A stretch of 15,624 nucleotides of DNA from Candidatus Bipolaricaulota bacterium. Its GTDB lineage: Bacteria > Bipolaricaulota > Bipolaricaulia > Bipolaricaulales > Bipolaricaulaceae. The stretch lies in NCBI GenBank assembly GCA_021129895.1, contig JAJOKL010000020.1, positions 1 through 15,624 on the forward strand, written 5' to 3'. Made by a program: the position numbers and the translations under genes. Positions within the stretch are counted from its first letter, which is position 1. Each line of letters begins with the position of its first letter. Below the pieces are notes generated by a model. That model had not been told where the DNA came from. It saw nothing but the letters and a program-made list of their open reading frames with translations, and made no database searches. Shown piece after piece: positions 7,079-13,300 of the stretch.

Positions 7079-7387
7079 CTAGAGCTTGATCTCGATGTCG
7101 ATGCCGGTGGGGAGCTCCACCTCCATGAGGGCGTTGATGGTCTCGGAGGTGGGCTCCCGGATGTCGATCAGCCGCCGATGGACTTTGCGCTCGAAGTGCT
7201 CCATGGAGCGCTTGTCCACGTGGGGCGACCGCAGCACCGTATACAGGCGGCGTTCCGTGGGAAGGGGGATGGGGCCGGCCACCTTGGCGCGGGTGGCCTT
7301 GGCCGTCTCCATGATCTTCCGCACGGCGGCGTCCACGATCTCGTGGTCGTAGCCTTGGATCCTGATCCTTATCTTTTCCCTAGCCAT
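7079..7387 (-). CDS. rpsJ: 30S ribosomal protein S10 (uS10, NusE)
   Basis: The product has 102 residues. It is a head protein of the small subunit and, as NusE, a partner of NusB and NusG in antitermination and transcription-translation coupling. KIRIRIQGYDHEIVD, VAGPIPLPTERRLYTVLRSP and the C-terminal LPTGIDIEIKL are conserved. The ATG overlaps the last 8 nt of fusA (ATGGCTAG). The ribosome site is weak: GAGGAG lies about 15 nt away and GGGG about 8 nt away. Translation therefore probably depends on ribosomes finishing fusA. The direct fusA-rpsJ junction, with no tuf gene between them, is unusual. Confidence 0.98.
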   Translation of the reverse strand: MAREKIRIRIQGYDHEIVDAAVRKIMETAKATRAKVAGPIPLPTERRLYTVLRSPHVDKRSMEHFERKVHRRLIDIREPTSETINALMEVELPTGIDIEIKL

Positions 7388-9473
7388 GTTCGTATCCCCT
7401 GCTCCTCAATATTTCCCGGGCGATTTGCTCCGGGACCACATCATAATGGGTCACCCGAAGGGTATATGTAGCCCGCCCTTGGGTGAGCGAGCGGAGTCGG
7501 GTGGCGTACCCGAAGGTCTCGGCCAAAGGGATAGCTACCTTTATGATCTCGAATGTACCCTTGGCCTCAATGGATCGGACCTCGCCCCTTCGGCGACCCA
7601 GATCCGAGACGACCTCTCCCAGGTACTCGCTGGGCGTGATTATATCACCCTCGGCAATGGGTTCCAGCAGCAGCACCCCTCCCTCCTCCAGGGCCCGGCG
7701 CAGTGCCTGGGTTCCGCAGGCCTCAAAAGCGATCTCGGTGGAGTCCACCGGGTGGAACGCTCCCCCGATCACGTGGGCAGCCACGTCGGCCACCGGGTAG
7801 CCGCCGATGGGGCTGGCGGCCAGGGCCCCCTCGATCCCCCGCCGGGCCGCCTCCAGGAAATGGGGGGGCAACACCTCCGCAGGGACCTCGGAGGAGAAGG
7901 AGAAACCTTGCCCCCGGGGCAGGGGGGAGAACCGGATCACTAGCTTCGCGTACTGACCCCGGCCCGCCAGGGTGCGGGAAAGCTCCTCCTCGATCACCAC
8001 CTGCCGGGCCAGGGTCTCCTTGTAGGCCACCAAGGGCCGACCCACCCGATGCGGCACCCCGAACTCCTCCCGCACCCGCCGCAGCTGTACCTCCAGATGC
8101 AGTTCCCCCATCCCCCCCACCAACAGCTGCCCGGTGGACTCGTCCTCCAGCACATGGAAGGTGGGGTCCTCCTGGGCGATCTTGTCCAGGGCCTCCCGCA
8201 GGGAGGGCTCCTCGGCCTCGGAGCGGGCCTCCACCGCCATGAACACCACCGGCTCCGGGAAGGCGATGGGCTCCAAGTGCAAGGGGTGGGCCGGATCGCA
8301 GAGGGTATCCCCGGTCAGCACCCGATCGCTGGAGATGAGCCCCACGATGTCCCCCGCCGCGGCTCGATCCAGGCGGGCCCGGCGATTGGCGTGGAGACGA
8401 AACAGCTTGGTCACCCGCACCTTCCGGCCGGAGGTGGCGTTCAGCACCACCTGCCCCTCGGACAAGGTGCCGGAATAGACTCGGGTATACAGGAGCCGCC
8501 CGGCATAGGGGTCGGCGGCCACCTTGAACACCAACGCCGCCAGAGGCTCCCCCGGGTCGGGCCGGCGGGTCTCGTCCCGCTCTCCGGCATCGCCGTAGCC
8601 GGTCACCGGGGGCACATCCAAGGGCGAGGGCAGGAAATCCACCACCGCGTCCAGGAGGGGTTGCACCCCGATGTTGCCCAGGGCCGATCCTCCCAACACC
8701 GGCACCCACCTTCGTTCCAAGGCGGCCTGTCGGATCACGGGGATCAGCCGCTCCCTCGGGATGTCCTCCCCAGACAGGTAAGCCTCGGCCACCTCATCGG
8801 AGAGCTCCGACAGGCGCTCCAGGAGCGTCTCCCGATGACGGCGAAGATCTTCTTCCGCCTCCGGCGGCAGGGGCAGGTATTCGAACTTCTCCCCGCGGGA
8901 CCCTTGGTCCCAGCGGACGGCCTGGCCGCGGAGCACATCCACCATCCCCAGCAGATGTCCATCCCGATCCCTCCACGGGAAGAACAGGGGCAGGGGCACT
9001 GCCCCCAGCCGCTCCTCGATGGCCGAAAGCGTGGCGTCGAAGTCGGACTCTATGCGGTCCAATTTGTTCACGAACGCGATGTGGGGCACCCGGTACCGGT
9101 CCGCTTGCCGCCACACGGCCTCGGACTGGGACTCCACCCCCTCCACCCCCGAGAACACCACCACCGCCCCGTCCAGGACCCGCAGGGATCGCTCCACCTC
9201 AGCGGTGAAGTCCACGTGCCCCGGGGTGTCGATGATGTTGATCTGGTGGCCCCGCCAGGCCACGGTGGTGGCGGCCGCGGTGATGGTGATGCCCCGTTCC
9301 CGCTCCTGGTCCATCCAGTCCATCTCCGCGGTGCCCTCGTGCACCTCGCCCATCTTGTGGATCTTGCCGGTGTAATAGAGGATACGTTCGGTAAGGGTGG
9401 TCTTGCCCGCGTCGATGTGGGCCACGATGCCGATGTTGCGAACCCGCCGGATGTCGTAGCTAGGCCCGTCCAT
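7380..9473 (-). CDS. fusA: Translation elongation factor G
   Basis: The product has 697 residues, the usual EF-G length, and is the GTPase that drives ribosomal translocation. GTPase motifs: G1 AHIDAGKT (18-25), switch I ending RGIT (60-63), G3 DTPGH (82-86), G4 NKLD (136-139) and G5 GSAL (262-265, where GSAF is common). Domain III has GMGELHLEV; domain IV has GRGQYAK and a loop AFHPVDSTEIAF (usual SYHEVDSSEMAF); domain V has YLGEVVSDLGRRRG and GYATRLRSLTQGR. All key GTPase residues are present. The ATG at 9473 gives MDGPSYDIRRVRNIGIVAHI. An open frame continues 81 codons upstream but overlaps rpsG and is not EF-G-like. The only purine-rich site (GAGAGG) is about 12 nt away, so initiation looks weak or coupled to rpsG, whose stop is 16 nt upstream. 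Confidence 0.98.
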   Translation of the reverse strand: MDGPSYDIRRVRNIGIVAHIDAGKTTLTERILYYTGKIHKMGEVHEGTAEMDWMDQERERGITITAAATTVAWRGHQINIIDTPGHVDFTAEVERSLRVLDGAVVVFSGVEGVESQSEAVWRQADRYRVPHIAFVNKLDRIESDFDATLSAIEERLGAVPLPLFFPWRDRDGHLLGMVDVLRGQAVRWDQGSRGEKFEYLPLPPEAEEDLRRHRETLLERLSELSDEVAEAYLSGEDIPRERLIPVIRQAALERRWVPVLGGSALGNIGVQPLLDAVVDFLPSPLDVPPVTGYGDAGERDETRRPDPGEPLAALVFKVAADPYAGRLLYTRVYSGTLSEGQVVLNATSGRKVRVTKLFRLHANRRARLDRAAAGDIVGLISSDRVLTGDTLCDPAHPLHLEPIAFPEPVVFMAVEARSEAEEPSLREALDKIAQEDPTFHVLEDESTGQLLVGGMGELHLEVQLRRVREEFGVPHRVGRPLVAYKETLARQVVIEEELSRTLAGRGQYAKLVIRFSPLPRGQGFSFSSEVPAEVLPPHFLEAARRGIEGALAASPIGGYPVADVAAHVIGGAFHPVDSTEIAFEACGTQALRRALEEGGVLLLEPIAEGDIITPSEYLGEVVSDLGRRRGEVRSIEAKGTFEIIKVAIPLAETFGYATRLRSLTQGRATYTLRVTHYDVVPEQIAREILRSRGYEHG

Positions 9474-9489
9474 CGGCCGGCCCGCCTCT

Positions 9490-9963
9490 CTACCAGCGGT
9501 AGTGGGCGAAGGCGCGGTTGGCCTCGGCCATGCGGTGGGACTCCAGTTTCTTCTGGACGGCAGCCCCCTCACCCCGGGCGGCGTCGGCGATCTCCGCGGC
9601 CAAGCGCTCTGGCATGGTGCGTTCGGAGCGGTTCCTGGCCGCCTGGACGATCCACCTGAGGGCGAGCATGGTCTGCCGATGGGGGGGCACCTCGAACGGC
9701 ACCTGATAGGTGGCACCGCCCACCCGCCGAGAGCGAACCTCCAGCTTGGGCATACAGTTCTGGACCGCCTTGATGAACGTCTCCAGGGCCGGTCCCTCCC
9801 CTCGCCGCTCCAGGATGTCGAACGCCTGGTACACGATGCGCCGGGCCAGGGACTTCTTGCCGTCCCACATCACGTAGTTGATGAACTTCTCCACCAGCTT
9901 GGAGCCGTAGCGGATGTCTTGGGGCACGTCCCGACCCGGGATGACGATGTCGAACGTGGGCAT
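9490..9963 (-). CDS. rpsG: 30S ribosomal protein S7 (uS7)
   Basis: The product has 157 residues (family 155-157). It nucleates assembly of the 16S 3' domain and contacts mRNA and tRNA at the E site; in E. coli it represses the str operon. Family features are IRYGSKLVEKFINYVMWDGKK at the start, VRSRRVGGATYQVP (the rRNA-binding hairpin), and the C-terminal KKLESHRMAEANRAFAHYRW. I start at ATG 9963, one nucleotide after the rpsL TGA, with AAGGAGG at 6 nt. A start 24 codons upstream would lie inside rpsL. The first ten residues (MPTFDIVIPG) differ from the common basic MPRRG-type start. Confidence 0.98.
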   Translation of the reverse strand: MPTFDIVIPGRDVPQDIRYGSKLVEKFINYVMWDGKKSLARRIVYQAFDILERRGEGPALETFIKAVQNCMPKLEVRSRRVGGATYQVPFEVPPHRQTMLALRWIVQAARNRSERTMPERLAAEIADAARGEGAAVQKKLESHRMAEANRAFAHYRW

Positions 9964-9964
9964 G

Positions 9965-10342
9965 TCAGTCCTCCTTGGGGCGGCGTACCCCGTAGCGGGA
10001 GCGGGCCTGACGGCGCCCCTCCACCCCGGCGGCATCCAGCGCCCCCCGGATGATGTGATACTTCACCCCAGGCAAGTCCTTAACCCGCCCACCCCGCACA
10101 AGCACGATGGAGTGCTCCTGGAGGTTGTGCCCCTCCCCCGGGATGTAGGCGGTGACTTCCCGCCCATTGGACAGCCGCACCCGGGCTACCTTCCGCAGGG
10201 CGGAGTTGGGCTTCTTGGGGGTGCGGGTGAACACCCGCACACACACGCCCCGCCGCTGCGGGCACTCCTCCAGAGCCACCGACTTGCTCTTCGAGAGCTT
10301 CGGCTTGCGGCCGTAACGAACCAGTTGGTTGAACGTCGGCAT
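9965..10342 (-). CDS. rpsL: 30S ribosomal protein S12 (uS12)
   Basis: The product has 125 residues and is the decoding-centre protein that governs accuracy and streptomycin response. It starts MPTFNQLVRYGRKPK. TPKKPNSALRK spans 41-51 and GGRVKDLPGVKYH spans 84-96. Lys43 and Lys88, the classical streptomycin-resistance positions, are wild type, and Asp89, the usual methylthiolation site, is present. Cys27 and Cys34 (CPQRRGVC) form a pair seen in several phyla. The ATG at 10342 has AGGAGGT at 7 nt. This is the first gene after the only notable gap downstream of rpoC and may have its own promoter. Confidence 0.99.
   Translation of the reverse strand: MPTFNQLVRYGRKPKLSKSKSVALEECPQRRGVCVRVFTRTPKKPNSALRKVARVRLSNGREVTAYIPGEGHNLQEHSIVLVRGGRVKDLPGVKYHIIRGALDAAGVEGRRQARSRYGVRRPKED
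9970..9976 (-). promoter_or_regulatory. Ribosome binding site of rpsG
   Basis: The minus strand reads AAGGAGG, a near-perfect Shine-Dalgarno sequence 6 nt before the ATG at 9963. It lies inside the last codons of rpsL and fixes the rpsG start against a longer frame. Confidence 0.85.
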
Positions 10343-10349
10343 ACTCGCT

Positions 10350-10356
10350 ACCTCCT
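10350..10356 (-). promoter_or_regulatory. Ribosome binding site of rpsL
   Basis: AGGAGGT on the minus strand, 7 nt upstream of the ATG at 10342. It is the strongest such site next to the only sizeable spacer inside the cluster. Confidence 0.85.
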
Positions 10357-10364
10357 AGGCGCGC

Positions 10365-10394
10365 ATTTTAGACGACCTTTGGGGTCAAATTCAA
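10365..10394 (-). promoter_or_regulatory. Candidate sigma70-type promoter for rpsL and downstream genes
   Basis: On the minus strand TTGAAT (10389-10394) and TAAAAT (10365-10370) are separated by 18 nt. They resemble -35 and -10 elements. The -35 overlaps the rpoC stop codon, and a transcript would start about 15 nt before the rpsL ATG. This spacer is strikingly A+T-rich for the window. A short GACC/GGTC inverted repeat lies between the boxes. No transcription data are available, so this is a sequence-pattern call only. Confidence 0.4.
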
Positions 10395-13300
10395 CGTTCC
10401 TCCACCTGCGCGGCGGGCTCCTCTTCCGCCGGGGATTCGGGCTGGGGCTGTGGCCGAGGAAAGCCAGTGCCCACCGGGATCTTCTTCCCTACCATTAGGC
10501 ACGGCTTCAGCCCCAGGAGGGGGTCTTCCTCCCCCCGCAGGGCGGCATCGGCGAGCACCTTGGTGGTACGCTCGAACGAGGCGGCCGCCAGCCAAGACTT
10601 CCTGAGCAGGGCCGCCCGGGAGATCCGCAATAGCTCCCGCTCGCCTTGGGGCAGCTGGTACTCCAGGATCCTCACCGTGCGGGGCTCCCCGTGCAGCTCC
10701 ACTCGCACCTGCCTGACCCCATGAGCCACCATCCGCTCCAGCAGCCGCGCGGTGACCTCCTCCCCGGCCTCGGCCAGGGTCACCCCGCCCTTGGTCACCG
10801 GGGCCAACAGCTTCGCCCCCACCAGCTCCTCCCGCTGCCTCCGAATGCGGTCGTTCTCCTCGGACAGTCGCCGCACCTCCCGCTGGAACACCTCCAGGGG
10901 CACGATGTCGTTCAGCATGAACTCCGACTCCCCAGGGTCCTCGATCCGCACGTTGTTCAGGATCTGGCGGATGACCACTTCAAAGTGCTTGTCGTTGATG
11001 TCCACGCCCTGGGACTTGTACACCCGCTGAAGTTCGGTGAGCAGGTACTCTCGGGTCTTCAGGACCCCGGCCACCTCCATCAAGCTGTGGGGAGGGATCA
11101 CGCCCTTGGACAGGGGTTCACCCCGCTCCACCTTGTCCCCCTCTCGGACCACGGCCATCTCCGAGCACTCCACCCGCGCCCGGTAGCGCAACCGAACGGT
11201 GGCCACCTCGTCCTCCACGGTGACCCGATCGATGAGGATGGTCTCGCCTTGGGGCAGGTTGAGCCGGAGGATTTCTTGACCCGCCCGCACCGGTGCCCCA
11301 TGCTCCACCATGGGCATCAGGTCCGGGGTCAGCGGGAGCACCACCCCCCGGCTGGAGGGGGACAGGATGGCCAGGCTGCCCGCGGAGCGGAGCACGGTGC
11401 CCTCGGTCTCCGCGGTGATGGTCAAGGGACGGGAACGGGTGGTCAGTTTGCGCCCCTTCTCCACCTCCTCCCCGTCTTGGACCAGCACCTGGGCGCCGTA
11501 AGGGACCTCGTACTCCCGGGTCTCCCCGCCCTCCCCGTGGAGCACCACGAACCGCTTTTTACCCTGCTGACGTAGCTCCACCCGGGCGGGGATGTCCGCC
11601 AGGGGGGCCTCGATATGGTACTCCTCGGTTAAGGCGTCCCCCTCGGCCACCTGGGCCCGGTGCTCCACCGCCGGGGCCACCCCTTCGGGCAGGGTGTACA
11701 CCCGGTCCAGCCCGGTGGTGTCCAGGATGGCCAGATATCGGCGGCCGTCCTCCTGGAAGTAGAAGGCGACCCCGTCCACCGGGGACCGGAGGGACAAGAA
11801 GGAAGCGACGTCCACCTCTTCTCCCTCCCCCACCTGCAACAGAGCTGCGGGCAGCCGCACCGTGCGGGGGGTGGAGGTGATCTCCACCAGCTCTTTCCCG
11901 GTGCGGGTGGTCTCCACCTTGGTGATGTGGCCGGCCAAGGGGGCCACGGTGGCATGGGCGGAGCGGGTGGTTTTGCGGGCCTCGAACAGCTCCTCGGCCC
12001 GGGGCAACCCCTGGGTGATGTCCACCCCGGCCACGCCACCGGTGTGGAACGTGCGCATGGTGAGCTGGGTGCCCGGCTCGCCGATGGATTGAGCGGCGAT
12101 CACCCCCACCGCCGTGCCCAGGTCCACCAGCCGGTGGAAGGCCAGGTCCATCCCATAGCAGAGCTGGCACATACCCTCCGGGGTTTGGCAGGTGGTGGGG
12201 GAGCGGATCACGATGCGGGGCCGCACCAGGATGGAGGTCACCCCAGCGGCCAGAAGCTCGTCCACCAGCTCCGGGGTCAGGGTCTCGTCCTTCCGAGCCA
12301 GCACCGCCCCGGTCTCCGGGTGCCTGACGTCGTCCACCGCCTTGGCATGGACGGCCCGGTCGCGCGCCCCCTCGGCGGTGAGAGCCAGCTCCACCTCCAA
12401 GTTCCCCACCCGCTCGGCGGTCTCCCGGTCGATCATCACGTTCCGGTCCACCAAGATCTCCCCGGTGACCGGATGGAAGATGGGTTCGGCTGTGACCCGC
12501 CCGTAAATGCGCTCGGGGATGAACTCCATGATCCCCCCGCCCACGAAGTACAGGGGGGCGATCTCCACTCCCTGGCGGGTGCCGCAGTCGTGTTCCTTCA
12601 CGATCACGTCCACGCAGGCGTCCACCAGCCGCCGGGTGAGGTAACCGGCGTCGGCGGTACGGAGGGCGGTGTCGGCGGTGCCCTTACGCCCGCCGTGGGT
12701 GGAGATGAAGTACTCGATGATTGACAGGCCCTCGCGGAAGTTGGAGATCACCGGCCATTCGATCACCCGGCCCTGGGGGTCGGCCATCGGCCCCCGCATG
12801 CCCGCCAGCTGCTTCACCTGGCTGGAGGAGCCCCGGGCGCCGGAGGACACGATGCCCCACACCGGGTTGAACGGGTTCTTGGCCAGGTTCTCCATGGTGG
12901 CCTTCTCCACCTTGTCCACCGTGTCCCGCCATACCCGCACCACCGCCTGGAAGCGCTGGGTTTCGGTGGCCAGGCCCCGTTCGTACATGCGGTTGATCCG
13001 CTCCACCTTCTGTTGGGCCTCCCGGATCAGGTCCCATTTCTCCGGCGGGATCTCGCAGTCCCGGATGGAGATGGTGAGGCCGGACAGGGTGGCGTACTTG
13101 AACCCCAGTTCCTTGCCCCGATCCAAAAGCTCCGCCGTCCGCTCCCAGCCGTAGCGCAGGAAGCACTCCAGCACCTTGCGGCGGGTGCGGCGGGAGTCGA
13201 AGGTGATGGTGTAATCCCGCAGGTCCGGGGGGAAGGCCTGGTTGAGGAGGGCCCGTCCCAGGGAGGTCTCGACGAGCTCCCCGTCGATGCGGATCTTCAC

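Noticed and set aside
8049..9659. Plus-strand open frame of 536 codons opposite fusA and rpsG
   Set aside because: Antisense to highly conserved EF-G; composition (His, Pro, Gln, Gly) is typical of a reverse-frame artefact.
9474..9716. 81-codon upstream extension of fusA
   Set aside because: It lies inside rpsG, is rich in Pro, Arg and Ser, and the EF-G family begins at the ATG at 9473.
10371..10390. Terminator after rpoC
   Set aside because: The GACC/GGTC repeat is only four pairs and is followed by GTCTAAAAT, not a T-run.
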